From the NCBI RefSeq assembly GCF_001423845.1, contig NZ_LMPM01000001.1:905492-969491 (forward strand): a stretch of DNA of 64,000 bases, in the 5' to 3' direction. Numbering within the stretch: position 1 is the stretch's first letter; each line of letters begins with the position of its first letter. The notes under the pieces were generated by a model, which was not told where the DNA came from, ran no database searches, and worked only from the letters and a program-made list of their open reading frames with translations. Made by a program: the position numbers and the translations under genes. Shown here piece after piece: positions 36,129 through 45,637 of the stretch. Origin of the DNA: Sphingomonas sp. Leaf357 (lineage in GTDB: Bacteria; Pseudomonadota; Alphaproteobacteria; Sphingomonadales; Sphingomonadaceae).

Positions 36129-36415
36129 GATCGTCCTCCCCAATTTTTTTATTGTTGGCGCACAGACATCATCTGTCGGACGGCTGCAATCGATAGGGGG
36201 CCGAGGCCCGCGCAATTGCACTCTTGCTAATCGGGATCGTGATTGGGCTCGAAGGCGAGGAGCCTCGGATCGGTTGAAATAGCCGCGTGGGCACGAGCAA
36301 ATATAAGGATGTAATGTTTGGCCGTTTGACCGGCCTTCAATGGTCCGGCGTCATATCCGAGCTTAGATCAACTCCCGAAAACAAGCCCTTGTCGGGGCGA
36401 AGCGGGAGATAGACG
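36129..36415. promoter_or_regulatory. Divergent promoter region of receptor and monooxygenase
   Basis: 287 bp between two divergent starts. It contains TATAAGGATGTAATG (36303-36317), a weak match to the AT-rich motif seen elsewhere in the cluster. A good Shine-Dalgarno (GGGAGATAG) precedes the monooxygenase ATG. Promoter boxes were not assigned. Confidence 0.4.
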
Positions 36416-38077
36416 ATGGTGCAAACGGCGACAATCGAGACGGGGCGCCAGCACCCGGCCAGGAGACGTCTTGACGCACTCGTCGTCGGCATGGGGTTCG
36501 GCGGCATGTGCATGCTGCATACTGCGCGCGAAGCCGGTCTTGATGTCCACGCCATCGAAGCGGGAGATGATGTCGGCGGCACCTGGTACTGGAATCGCTA
36601 TCCGGGCGCGCGCTGCGACGTTATGAGCATCGACTACAGCTATTCGTTCCTGAACGAGTTGCAGCAGGAATGGACCTGGAGCGAAAAGTTCGCCGCCCAG
36701 CCCGAAATACTTGCTTACGCCAGCTTCGTCGCCGAAAAGCTCGATCTGCGTCGCGACACGAGCTTCTCCACGCGCGCGACATCCGTGGTGTTTGACGATG
36801 CGCACAACATGTGGGTGGTCGAAACCGATCAGGGCCAGATTTACGAAGCGACCTATTGCATCATGGCGACCGGGCCGCTGTCGATCCCTAAGGGCATCGA
36901 CGTTCCCGGGCAGGAGAAGTTCGGCGGCGAGATTTATCTCACGGGTCGCTGGCCGCACGGCACGGTCGACTTTACCGGCAAGCGCGTCGGCATCATCGGT
37001 ACGGGATCGTCCGGCATCCAGGCCATTCCCGTGGTCGCCGAGCAGGCTGAACATCTGACCGTCTTCCAGCGTACGCCCAGCTTCACGATCCCAATGCGCA
37101 ACAGCAAGCTGACGCCAGAATATATGGCGCAGGTGAAGGAGCATTATCCGCGGCTGCGCACCATCGCCAAGGCCACTCACACCGGCGGTATGCGTCCGGT
37201 ATCAACGCGCCCGATGTTCAGCGTGACGACCGAAGAAGCGCAGCAATTGCTGGAGGACGGGTGGAACGCTGGCGGCCAGACGATCTTCGGCCTGTTTTCC
37301 GATTTGTTGTACGATCAGCAGACCAACGATGTGGTCGCCGCATTCGTGCGCGGGAAAATCCGCGAGGCGGTCAACGATCCGCACACCGCCGAAGTGCTGA
37401 CGCCGCATGGCTACCCAATCTTCTCGCGCCGCCCCTGTCTCGACACCAATTATTACGAGACGTTCAACCGCGACAACGTGCTGCTGGTCGATTGCATTAA
37501 CGAGCCGATCGAGGAAATCATCGAAACCGGAATCCGTACCGGCAAGCGCGATATCCCGCTGGACATCATCATCGGCGCGACCGGTTATGACGGGCTGACG
37601 GGCGCGATGTTGGCGGTGGATATTAAGGGCAGGGGCGGGCGCAGCCTGCGCGAGAAATGGGCCGGTGGCGCACATTCTTACCTCGGCCTGATGATGGAAG
37701 GCTTTCCAAACCTGTTCATGATCGCTGGCGCCAACGGGCCATCGGCGCTGGCCAATTTCGTCATCCTCAATGAACAAAATGCGGACTGGATTACGCGCTG
37801 CATCCTGAACATGCGCGCCAGCGGCCAAGCCACGATCGAGCCGACCATCGAGGCGGAGGATCGTTACATGGACCTGCTGATTGAGATTGCGGGCCGCTCG
37901 CTGATCCCCAAGGCGAAATCCTGGTATGTCGGCGCGAACATCCCCGGAAAGGCGAATTTCTTCCCGATTTTCGCGGGCGGCTTCGCCCGCTATATCGACA
38001 TGTGCAACGCTGCCGCCTCCGACAATTACGCGGGCTTCGTGTTCAAGGATCAGCGGTCGCTCGTCAATCAGGATTGA
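36416..38077 (+). CDS. Baeyer-Villiger-type flavin monooxygenase
   Basis: A 553-aa class B flavoprotein monooxygenase. The FAD motif is VVGMGFGGMCM (residues ~22-32), followed by DDVGGTWYWNRYPGARCD, strongly typical of Baeyer-Villiger enzymes, and a second Rossmann motif GIIGTGSSGIQAIP for NADPH. The family fingerprint FxGxxxHxxxWP is present as FGGEIYLTGRWP: the His is Leu175 (codon CTC, one base from CAC). Such enzymes insert oxygen beside a ketone to give an ester or lactone, so it may start breakdown of a cyclic ketone. The His-to-Leu change could alter activity. It stands as the only plus-strand gene before a minus-strand operon. Confidence 0.88.
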   Translation: MVQTATIETGRQHPARRRLDALVVGMGFGGMCMLHTAREAGLDVHAIEAGDDVGGTWYWNRYPGARCDVMSIDYSYSFLNELQQEWTWSEKFAAQPEILAYASFVAEKLDLRRDTSFSTRATSVVFDDAHNMWVVETDQGQIYEATYCIMATGPLSIPKGIDVPGQEKFGGEIYLTGRWPHGTVDFTGKRVGIIGTGSSGIQAIPVVAEQAEHLTVFQRTPSFTIPMRNSKLTPEYMAQVKEHYPRLRTIAKATHTGGMRPVSTRPMFSVTTEEAQQLLEDGWNAGGQTIFGLFSDLLYDQQTNDVVAAFVRGKIREAVNDPHTAEVLTPHGYPIFSRRPCLDTNYYETFNRDNVLLVDCINEPIEEIIETGIRTGKRDIPLDIIIGATGYDGLTGAMLAVDIKGRGGRSLREKWAGGAHSYLGLMMEGFPNLFMIAGANGPSALANFVILNEQNADWITRCILNMRASGQATIEPTIEAEDRYMDLLIEIAGRSLIPKAKSWYVGANIPGKANFFPIFAGGFARYIDMCNAAASDNYAGFVFKDQRSLVNQD

Positions 38078-38122
38078 CCCACCGCGGGCCACGGTGCCGG
38101 TCGTCGGCGCCGTGGCCTGCGG

Positions 38123-38713
38123 TTACCGGAGCGCCGCCAGCGCCATCTGAAGATTGCGGCCCTGATTGAGCAGGATCACCTCGCCGGAAACGAGACGGCT
38201 GGCCTCGCCGCCCAACCATGCGACGGTCGCCGCAAGATCCTCTCGGGCGGTAATGTCGTTCCACGGTTCGTCCACATAATCGGGCGCGAGCGTGTTAACG
38301 CGGATGCCCCTTCCGCCGAGTTCGATCGCCATCGAGCGCGTCATGGCGACGCTCGCCGCACCCGCCGCCGCGATATCGACGCCGGCCCACGTCCCGAGAT
38401 GCGCCTTCGATGCGACCTGCACGATTGATCCGCCACCGCGCATGCGCGGCGCGGCGAACTGTACCGCGGCGACGAAGTCATAAAGTTGCTCCGCGAGCGG
38501 CAGCGAGAAATCGGCATCGGTCATGTCGCGGAAGCGGATATGGCGCGGAGTGACGGGCGTGTTGACGACCAGCATGTGCAATGTCTCCGCCGCCTCTGCG
38601 AAGGAACGTGCGACGTCATGACCTTCGGCTTCGAGCGCCTGAACGATCTGCGCGCCGAACGGACGATCGGACCCGATCACGAGCGCGGCGCGGGAGGGGA
38701 GAGAAGCGGTCAT
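38123..38713 (-). CDS. SDR-fold protein lacking the catalytic Tyr/Lys
   Basis: A 196-aa short SDR. It keeps a nucleotide-loop remnant (IGSDRPFGAQIV), the Ser-containing IVQVASKAHLG and the C-terminal IRVNTLAPDYVDEPW and SGEVILLNQG. Where the YxxxK motif should be it has DIAAAGAASVAMTRS, so the Tyr and Lys are absent. It may be a non-catalytic partner of the intact SDR encoded just upstream, whose stop overlaps its ATG by four bases. It ends the CoA ligase-SDR-SDR operon. Confidence 0.8.
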   Translation of the reverse strand: MTASLPSRAALVIGSDRPFGAQIVQALEAEGHDVARSFAEAAETLHMLVVNTPVTPRHIRFRDMTDADFSLPLAEQLYDFVAAVQFAAPRMRGGGSIVQVASKAHLGTWAGVDIAAAGAASVAMTRSMAIELGGRGIRVNTLAPDYVDEPWNDITAREDLAATVAWLGGEASRLVSGEVILLNQGRNLQMALAALR

Positions 38714-39450
38714 AGCGGAGGTATCCCAAGATTCTTGCCGCCATCGGTCAGCAGCACCTGGCCGTTGACGAACACGGCCTCCGGTGAGGCGAGGAAGGCG
38801 ATCACATCGGCCAGTTCGCCCGGCGAGGCGGCATGGCCACGCGGTTCGCGACGGGCCAGCTTCTGCCGCATCTCGTCAGTGAAACTCGCCATCATGCGCG
38901 TATCGACCATACCCGGCGCGACGCAATTAACGTTGATGCCGTCCCAGCGCAGTTCGACCGCCATCGCGCGGGTCAGCCCGACGACGCCCGCCTTGCTGGC
39001 GACGTAATGGGACGCGCCCGCGCCCCCCAGGTAACCGCGCGATGCGATGTTCACGATGCGCCCGCCCGATGGCATCGCCGCGATCACCTCCTGCGACAGG
39101 GTGAAGGTGCCGCGCAGGTTGATGTCCATCATCTCGCGCAGCCTTTCCTGCGTCAGGTTCATGACCGCGACCATGTCGGATGCGATCGCCGCGTTGTTGA
39201 CCAGCACGTCCACACTGCCCAGCAAAGCGACGAGCGCGCGCGCGCCCATCCGGTCGCGGATGTCGAGGCCGTGACCCAGCGCATCCAGCCCGGCGGACCG
39301 CAATGCGGCGGCGCTCGCTTCGGCGACCTCGGCATCGACATCGACCAGCATAGTGCGATAGCCGTCCCGGGCTAGCAGCTCCGCGACGGCACGGCCGATG
39401 CCCCGGCCCGCGCCGGTGACGATGGCGGTCTGCCGTCCCGCCACCTTCAC
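38710..39450 (-). CDS. SDR-family oxidoreductase
   Basis: A 246-aa classical SDR. GTG at 39450 is taken as the start because it overlaps the ligase stop (GTGA) and the cofactor motif TGAGRGIG then lies at the usual distance. NNAA, the catalytic Ser in NIASRGYLGG and the HYVASKAG (YxxxK) are intact, and the C-terminus has VNGQVLLTDGG. It probably oxidises an alcohol or hydroxyacyl intermediate with NAD(P). It lies between an acyl-CoA ligase and a degenerate SDR in a tight operon. Confidence 0.9.
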   Translation of the reverse strand: MKVAGRQTAIVTGAGRGIGRAVAELLARDGYRTMLVDVDAEVAEASAAALRSAGLDALGHGLDIRDRMGARALVALLGSVDVLVNNAAIASDMVAVMNLTQERLREMMDINLRGTFTLSQEVIAAMPSGGRIVNIASRGYLGGAGASHYVASKAGVVGLTRAMAVELRWDGINVNCVAPGMVDTRMMASFTDEMRQKLARREPRGHAASPGELADVIAFLASPEAVFVNGQVLLTDGGKNLGIPPL

Positions 39451-40991
39451 AGCTTGCGCTCGCGACCGGCCCAGAACGGATCGCGTACGGCGCGGCGTAG
39501 CAGCTTGCCGACCGCGCTCTTGGGCACCTCGGCGATGAAACGCACATCTTTGGGCACCTTGTACCCGGCGAGTTGCGCACGCGCGAAATCCATCAGTTCG
39601 CCCGGTTCGGCCTGCATACCCTCGCGCACGGCGACGAAGGCGGTGACGACTTCGCCCCATTTGTCGTCCGGCAGGCCAACGACCACCGCCTCGCGCACGG
39701 ATGGGTGGCTCATCAGCACATCTTCCACTTCACGGGGATAGACGTTGTATCCGCCGGAAACGATCATGTCGGAGGTGCGGTCGACGAGATAGAGATACCC
39801 GTCCGCGTCGATCTGCCCGATGTCACGGCTGTGGATCCAGCCATCCGGCGTGATTGTCTCGGCGTTGAGCGCAGCGGCATCGTGATAGCCAATCATGGCG
39901 AAGGGCGCACGGACCAGGATCTCGCCCGGCTCGCCCGGCGCGACCCGCTCGCCGTCTTCGCTGATCAGCTTGATTTCGCAATCAAGGCTGACGCGGCCGC
40001 ACGACAGCAGGCGGCGGTCGGCATCCGGCCCCTCATGGTCGCTCTTGGTCAGCACGCTGATGCACAACGGGGCTTCGCTCTGACCGTAATATTGCGTGAA
40101 GCGCGGCCCCCATAGGTCCAGCCCGCGGCGGAGCGTGGCGCGGGGCATCGGCGATGCGCCATAGACGATGGTGTCGATCGATCCGAAATCGCGCGCCGCG
40201 ATGCCCGGCAGGTCGAGCAGCATGCCGATCATCGTCGGCACCAGATTGACCGCCGCCGGGCGCCAGCGTTCGACCGCGGCGCAATAGTCTTCGGGCACGA
40301 AATTCGGCAGCACCCCGGCGATGCCGCCGCGCACCCAATAAGGCAGTACCATCGTGCCGCTTGCGTGGATTAGCGAGGCGGCGTGCAGCATCATCTCGCC
40401 GGGCCGCACCTCGACCAAATTGCCCAGGATGTTGGTCGCAACGGCAGCCCAACTCCGTTGGGTGTGGCACGCGGCCTTGAGCGAGCCGGTGGTGCCCGAG
40501 GTGTAGAGCGCCAGCACCACGTCCTTTGCCTCGACGATGCGGTCGACACCGGTGGCGTCAGCGGATTCGGCCAGCGCGAGCAGGTTCGCCGCGCGGCTGT
40601 CCTCGCCGAGGCACAGCAGGGCGAGGCCGGGCAGCAATGCAGCGAGGTCGGCGGCGCGATCCCCCAGATCGGGGCCGTAGACCAGCACTTGCGCCCCCGC
40701 GCCGGTAATCATCTGCGCATGTTCGCGCGCCGAAAGCCGGGCGTTGAGCGGCACGCGGGTCAGGCGGGCCGCCGCGCAGGCGAAGTCCAGCGGAATGCTG
40801 AAGAGGCCGTTATTGAGCAACAGCGCAATGCGTGCGCCGGTCGGCGCATGGCCGGTCGCGATCAATGCGTTGGCGATGCGGTTGCACCATCGGTGCGCCT
40901 CGGCGAAGGTCAGCGCCTCGTCACCGAACCGGATCGCGGTCCGGTCGGCGAATTGCTGCACGCCACGTTGCACCATTTCGCTCATCAGCAT
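39447..40991 (-). CDS. AMP-forming acyl-CoA synthetase
   Basis: A ~514-aa adenylate-forming ligase (start at ATG 40991, preceded by GGAGCGGACGGCG; a longer frame reaches 41039). ATP loop LYTSGTTGSLKAA, the YGQSE motif, the DGWIHSRDIG hinge region and the C-terminal catalytic Lys in VPKSAVGKLLRR are present. It activates a carboxylic acid as its CoA thioester, the entry step to beta-oxidation. It is the first gene of a three-gene minus-strand operon with two SDR genes and is divergent from an enoyl-CoA hydratase. Substrate unknown. Confidence 0.9.
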   Translation of the reverse strand: MLMSEMVQRGVQQFADRTAIRFGDEALTFAEAHRWCNRIANALIATGHAPTGARIALLLNNGLFSIPLDFACAAARLTRVPLNARLSAREHAQMITGAGAQVLVYGPDLGDRAADLAALLPGLALLCLGEDSRAANLLALAESADATGVDRIVEAKDVVLALYTSGTTGSLKAACHTQRSWAAVATNILGNLVEVRPGEMMLHAASLIHASGTMVLPYWVRGGIAGVLPNFVPEDYCAAVERWRPAAVNLVPTMIGMLLDLPGIAARDFGSIDTIVYGASPMPRATLRRGLDLWGPRFTQYYGQSEAPLCISVLTKSDHEGPDADRRLLSCGRVSLDCEIKLISEDGERVAPGEPGEILVRAPFAMIGYHDAAALNAETITPDGWIHSRDIGQIDADGYLYLVDRTSDMIVSGGYNVYPREVEDVLMSHPSVREAVVVGLPDDKWGEVVTAFVAVREGMQAEPGELMDFARAQLAGYKVPKDVRFIAEVPKSAVGKLLRRAVRDPFWAGRERKL

Positions 40992-41188
40992 CGCCGTCCG
41001 CTCCGTTCGTCTTCGTTCCGGATACTCTAGCAGACGCATAGTGTCGGGCGATCCGGGGCGGGGCCGCGGCCTCGCGAATTATGGTTGTAATGTCTCGGCC
41101 ATCGATCTGCGGTGTCTGGGATTGCCGGCGGTTCGGCGGCATGGTCCCGGCTGGAAACAACCAAACCGAAACATTAGGGAGGCCCGCT

Positions 41189-41956
41189 ATGAACATGCTC
41201 CGCCTGGACGTGTCCGACCATGTCGCCGTCGTCACGATCGACAATCCGCCGGTGAATGCGCAGCCGCCGGAATTCATGACCGAGATCATGGAGAAGTTCG
41301 ATTCGTTCAGCGACCGCGACGATGTGCGCGCGGTGATCCTAACAGGCACCGGCAAGATGTTCTCTGCCGGGGCGGAACTGAAGAAACGGCCCGGCCCCGA
41401 TGCGCCACCCGGCACGATGTGGGGCCGGATGCGCCTGGCGCGTGAGGCGATGTATTCGATCATGGAGTGCAAGAAGCCAGTGATCGCGGCAATCAACGGT
41501 CCGGCGATCGGGGCCGGGTTCGGCCTTGCAGCGGTGTGCGACATCCTCGTCGCGTCGGACAATTCCTATCTCAGCCTGCCCGAAATCGATGTTGGGCTGA
41601 TGGGCGGTGCGCGCCACGCCATGCGCCTGTTTCCCCATTCGCTGGTCAGCCTGATGGTGCTGACGGGATACCGCGTGCCGGCGGAGGAACTCTACCGGCT
41701 CGGCATCACCGTGGCCTGCCCTACGCTGGAGGGCCTAATGCCCTATTGCATGGATCTGGCGCACAACATCGCCGCGAAAAGCCCGATCGCGATAGGCTTG
41801 GCCAAGGATGCGCTGGTAACGGTCGGCAATCTTTCGATCCGCGACGGCTATCGCTACGAACAGAGCAACACCGTGCGTCTGTCCAAGACCGAGGATGCCG
41901 TGGAAGCGCGCACCGCCGTGCTGGAAAAGCGCGCGCCGGTGTTCAAGGGGCGCTGA
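41189..41956 (+). CDS. Enoyl-CoA hydratase/isomerase family protein
   Basis: A 255-aa crotonase. ATG 41189 follows AGGGAGG, so the upstream frame extension is rejected. The CoA-binding SAGAELKKR and the oxyanion segment NGPAIGAGFGLAAVCDILVA are present. The first catalytic Glu position of hydratases falls at LPEIDVGLMGG, which keeps a Glu. It would hydrate or isomerise an enoyl-CoA intermediate. It is followed after 4 bp by an alpha/beta hydrolase gene, forming a two-gene operon. Confidence 0.9.
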   Translation: MNMLRLDVSDHVAVVTIDNPPVNAQPPEFMTEIMEKFDSFSDRDDVRAVILTGTGKMFSAGAELKKRPGPDAPPGTMWGRMRLAREAMYSIMECKKPVIAAINGPAIGAGFGLAAVCDILVASDNSYLSLPEIDVGLMGGARHAMRLFPHSLVSLMVLTGYRVPAEELYRLGITVACPTLEGLMPYCMDLAHNIAAKSPIAIGLAKDALVTVGNLSIRDGYRYEQSNTVRLSKTEDAVEARTAVLEKRAPVFKGR

Positions 41957-41960
41957 GACC

Positions 41961-42830
41961 ATGCCGTTCGCCACGCAGGGCGATGTCCGCCTGTATTACG
42001 AGGTGCTGGGCGATCCCGCGCAACCGGCTGTGCTGCTGCTGAACGGCGCGGGCAAGCAGAGCGTGGATTCGCCCGATGCGTTCTGCGCCGCGATCGTCGC
42101 GCGGGACTTTTCCGTCGTGCGGTTCGACCAGCGCGATACCGGGCTATCGACGGGTTTCGCCAGGGCAGGTTCGGACGCGGTCGGGGTCGCGGCGGCGGTC
42201 GCGGCAGGACAGGAGCCCGCGCTTGCCTATCGCATCGAGGCACTGGCCACCGATGCGTTCGCGGTTCTCAATGCGGCGGGTATCCACCACGCCCATCTCC
42301 TCGGCCGCTCGCTTGGGTCTTATGTCGCGCAGTTGATGGCACTGGACGATCCGGGCCGGGTGGCGTCGATGACGCTAGTCATGGCCTTTTCCCGCGCGAT
42401 CGGTACTGGGCTGCCGCTCGAACGCCTGCAACGGCTTGACGCCGAACGCTTCGCCGATGCGAAGCATTTTGCGAATCGGCAGGTGGAGACCGCACGCGCG
42501 CTCGGCAATCCCGAATATTTTGACGAGCCGCTGATCCGGGCTGGCGCGGTGCAGGCGTTCGAACGGGGCGTGCCCGAGGGGTCTATCGCGCGCCATTTCA
42601 TGCTGGGGCTGGCCGCGCCCGATCTGCGAGAACGGCTCGGTGCGTTAACACTGCCGGTGCAGGTCATCCACGGTCGCATGGACAAAGTGATCCCGCTCGC
42701 CCTCGCTGAGGAAGCCGCTGCGGCGATCCCTAACGCGCGCCTCGCCGTACTGGACGACATGGCGCATGAGGGGCCGCCGCAGTTATGGGATCGCTGGATC
42801 GATCTGCTGGTTGCCAACGCCGGGCGCTGA
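41961..42830 (+). CDS. Alpha/beta hydrolase
   Basis: A 289-aa alpha/beta-hydrolase-fold enzyme. It has the oxyanion LLLNGAGKQ, FDQRDTGLST, the nucleophile elbow LGRSLGSYVA, an acidic HGRMDKVIP and a C-terminal His in DDMAHEGP. This is the layout of ring-cleavage, lactone or ester hydrolases. In a cluster with a Baeyer-Villiger-type enzyme it is a candidate for opening the lactone, by inference only. Confidence 0.88.
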   Translation: MPFATQGDVRLYYEVLGDPAQPAVLLLNGAGKQSVDSPDAFCAAIVARDFSVVRFDQRDTGLSTGFARAGSDAVGVAAAVAAGQEPALAYRIEALATDAFAVLNAAGIHHAHLLGRSLGSYVAQLMALDDPGRVASMTLVMAFSRAIGTGLPLERLQRLDAERFADAKHFANRQVETARALGNPEYFDEPLIRAGAVQAFERGVPEGSIARHFMLGLAAPDLRERLGALTLPVQVIHGRMDKVIPLALAEEAAAAIPNARLAVLDDMAHEGPPQLWDRWIDLLVANAGR

Positions 42831-42844
42831 CGCCGGGCGCGGGA

Positions 42845-43315
42845 TCACAGAATCTCGAAGACGTGATAAACCCCGCCGGTCGCGGATCGCATGCCGTTGG
42901 TGACGGTGATCACGTCGTTCAGCCACGAATAGCGCGCATCGCCGGTTTCGAAACGCGGCGTGGTGTGGAGAAAGGTTTCCTCGAAGCTCAACACTTCGCG
43001 GTTGCGGAAGCGTTCGGCGTGCGCAGCGTCCTTCGCGCGGGCAAGACCAGTATAAGTCATGCCGATCAGCGCGCCGTCATGCGTCGTCAGCGTCAGGCGC
43101 ACGTCGATCATCATCACGCCATCGGATCGGATGGTGATCCAGTCCGCACCGCCGCCATTCACCGCGCCGCGCAGGCGATCACCCTCGACCCTGCCGCCAT
43201 CGACCGGAAAGCAGGCGCGATAGCCGATCGGGGTAGTGCCGAAACGTTGCGCCCGGTCGTAGCCCACCTGCAACGTCATCACGAACAACGGGGCCCAGTT
43301 CAGCTGTTCGATCAT
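42845..43315 (-). CDS. DUF3237 family protein
   Basis: A 156-aa protein starting at ATG 43315 after CAAGAGGAGACCG. It has LFVMTLQVG, GYRACFPVDGGRVEGDRLRG and YSWLNDVITVTNG, all typical of DUF3237. These small beta-barrel proteins occur often in sphingomonad and actinobacterial aromatic or terpenoid catabolic clusters but have no assigned reaction. It follows the acyl-CoA dehydrogenase gene by 16 bp on the same strand. Confidence 0.85.
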   Translation of the reverse strand: MIEQLNWAPLFVMTLQVGYDRAQRFGTTPIGYRACFPVDGGRVEGDRLRGAVNGGGADWITIRSDGVMMIDVRLTLTTHDGALIGMTYTGLARAKDAAHAERFRNREVLSFEETFLHTTPRFETGDARYSWLNDVITVTNGMRSATGGVYHVFEIL

Positions 43316-43331
43316 TCCGGTCTCCTCTTGA

Positions 43332-44501
43332 TCACAAGCCGAGGTTACGGCGTGCGATGATGTTACGCTGGATTTCGCTCGATCCGCCATAAATGGTCGT
43401 CACGCGGGAGTTGAGCGCACCCTGGACGGCATAGCCCAGATCGGCGTCGACAGTATTCGTGGAATTGTCGAGCGCGCGAAATGCTGCGGCATCATAACCG
43501 AGAGTCTCGAACCACAATTCGGTGATCGCCTGCAGCAATTCCGACCAGCGCAGCTTGAGCATCGACGCGCGGGGCCCCGAATCCTTGCCGGCCGACGCAT
43601 CCGCCATCAGCCGCATCACCATCATTTCGACCGCGAGAGTCTCGATCTCGATCTGGGCGAGCGCGGCGCGAAATACCGGATCGCCCATCACGCCTCGTTC
43701 CGCCGCCGCCGCGCGGAGCCCGCGCAGATGCTGGCTCAGCCGGAGCGCGGACGCGGCGCCGAAACTGCGCTCGCGGTCGAGCAGCACCTTGCCATAATCC
43801 CAGCCCTTGCCCTCTTCGCCGATCAGGTTGGCGGCGGGCACGCGCACCTCGTCCAGAAACACCTCGTTACTATGCCGCTTCTCGTCCATCGTCTCGATTG
43901 GCTGGACCTTCAGGCCGGGCGATTTCATGTCGATCAGAAGCATGGAAAGGCCGCTCTGCTTGCGCGCCTCGGTCGATGTACGGACGAGACAGAACATCAT
44001 AGTGGCGACGTGTGCGTAGCTGGTCCACATCTTCTGGCCGGTCACGACATAATCGTCGCCGTCCCGGACGGCGCGCGTCTTCAAACCGGCGAGATCCGAT
44101 CCGGCGCCCGGTTCCGTGTAACCCTGGCACCACCAATCGTCGCCCGACAAGATGCGCGGCAGGTATTTCGCCTTCTGTTCGGGCGTGCCGAGGGTGAAGA
44201 TGATCGGCCCGATCAATTCCAGCCCCTGGTGGAACTGGATCGGCGCGTCGGCGCGGGCGGCCTCCAGTTCGAAAATATAGACCTGTGTCGGTGACCAGCC
44301 GCACCCGCCATGTTCAACCGGCCAGGTCGGCGCGGCCCAGCCGCGCGCGGCTAGCCGTTTCTGCCAGGCGACGATCTCGACCGGATCGAGCCGGAGACCG
44401 GCGCGCAGGCGGCTGCGATGCGCGGGCGTGACGGCTTCCGCGAAGAATTCCCGCACCTCGTCGCGGAAGGCCAGTTCAGTGTCGTCGAAGTCCAGGTTCA
44501 T
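43332..44501 (-). CDS. Acyl-CoA dehydrogenase
   Basis: A 389-aa FAD-dependent acyl-CoA dehydrogenase. ATG 44501 is chosen because the family N-terminus MNLDFDDTELAFRDEVREFF starts there. The FAD/substrate segment GYTEPGAGSDLAGLKT, KMWTSYAHVA and the C-terminal YGGSSEIQRNIIARR are conserved. It resembles the partners of heterotetrameric dehydrogenases of steroid side-chain and ring degradation. It introduces the alpha,beta double bond in a CoA ester and passes electrons to ETF. It is divergent from the amidohydrolase gene. Confidence 0.92.
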   Translation of the reverse strand: MNLDFDDTELAFRDEVREFFAEAVTPAHRSRLRAGLRLDPVEIVAWQKRLAARGWAAPTWPVEHGGCGWSPTQVYIFELEAARADAPIQFHQGLELIGPIIFTLGTPEQKAKYLPRILSGDDWWCQGYTEPGAGSDLAGLKTRAVRDGDDYVVTGQKMWTSYAHVATMMFCLVRTSTEARKQSGLSMLLIDMKSPGLKVQPIETMDEKRHSNEVFLDEVRVPAANLIGEEGKGWDYGKVLLDRERSFGAASALRLSQHLRGLRAAAAERGVMGDPVFRAALAQIEIETLAVEMMVMRLMADASAGKDSGPRASMLKLRWSELLQAITELWFETLGYDAAAFRALDNSTNTVDADLGYAVQGALNSRVTTIYGGSSEIQRNIIARRNLGL

Positions 44502-44695
44502 GGCCTCATCCCGCGTCTTGTCCTTGTGTTCTTCGGGCACACTAGCGCGATTTGCCGCGCTGCCGGGAACGGACACTGCGAACGCCCGGAGCAATTGCGT
44601 ATGTAATGCCTGCGGATTTTTTCGCGCGGAGGCGGACGCGGACGGCGGGGTCGCATTACCGTGCGTGCCAAAGAATCGCACTGGAGGGGCGTGGC

Positions 44696-45586
44696 ATGAA
44701 GATCGAGAAGACCGATGCCCATCATCACCTGTGGCGGAAGGATTCGCCGCATTACCCGATGCTGCGCGCGCCCTCGGTCGAGCGGATGATCGGCAATACC
44801 GGCGGGCTGAAGCATGATTTCGACGCGGAACAATTCCTGCCGCTAGCGGCAGGGCAGAACGTGACCCGCTCCGTCTATGTCGAATCGCACTTCGATCCGC
44901 CGCTCGCCGAAACCGCCCATGTCCAGTCCTTCGCCGATACGCATGGCTTCCCGCATGCCATCGTCGGGCGGGTCGATCTGGCCTCGCCCGATCTCGAGCA
45001 GGCGCTCGATGTGCATATGCGCTCGACGTTGTTCCGGGGTGTGCGGGCGATGGTCAATTGGGATGCCGATCCCGCAATGTCCGCGGTGGGCGGACCTGAC
45101 GTGTTGGCCGGGGCGGACTGGCGCGCGGGCTATGCCGAACTCGGGCGGCGCGGGCTGTCGGTCGAGGTCATGGCCGCGCCCGCGCAACTTGCGCAACTCG
45201 CCGGACTGGCGGCAGCCGAACCGGGGACGCGCCTGGTTGTCGGCCATGCCGGCCTGCCGCTGCGCCGCACCCCGGCAGAGCATGAAACATGGCTGGAGGG
45301 CATGGCGGAACTGGCCGCACTGCCGCACGCATTGGTCAAGATATCGGGGCTGGGGATGGTCGATCATGGCTGGACGGTCGACAGCATTCGCCCGCTCGTC
45401 CGGCATGTTATCGACCTGTTCACCCCGGCCCGCTGCATGTTCGCCAGCAACTTTCCGGTCGACGGCCTGCACGCAACCTACGACGCGGTATGGGACGCGT
45501 TCGACACTATCACCACCGCCGATCGGGAGGACGACCGCACGGCGCTGTTTCGCGGCACGGCGAACCTGTTCTACGCGATCGATTAA
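44696..45586 (+). CDS. Amidohydrolase-2 family metal-dependent hydrolase
   Basis: A 296-aa TIM-barrel hydrolase (COG3618-like). DAHHHLW gives the HxH metal motif at the N-terminus, VGHAGLP another His, and ASNFPVDG the C-terminal Asp. Relatives open lactones such as 2-pyrone-4,6-dicarboxylate or L-fuconolactone. ATG 44696 follows GGAGGGGCGTGGC. With a Baeyer-Villiger-type enzyme in the cluster, lactone hydrolysis is a reasonable guess for this enzyme too. Confidence 0.87.
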   Translation: MKIEKTDAHHHLWRKDSPHYPMLRAPSVERMIGNTGGLKHDFDAEQFLPLAAGQNVTRSVYVESHFDPPLAETAHVQSFADTHGFPHAIVGRVDLASPDLEQALDVHMRSTLFRGVRAMVNWDADPAMSAVGGPDVLAGADWRAGYAELGRRGLSVEVMAAPAQLAQLAGLAAAEPGTRLVVGHAGLPLRRTPAEHETWLEGMAELAALPHALVKISGLGMVDHGWTVDSIRPLVRHVIDLFTPARCMFASNFPVDGLHATYDAVWDAFDTITTADREDDRTALFRGTANLFYAID

Positions 45587-45637
45587 GGTCGCAAGCCACC
45601 GTGGGCCGTTTGGACCACGGCACTTGCCTGCGTTGTC

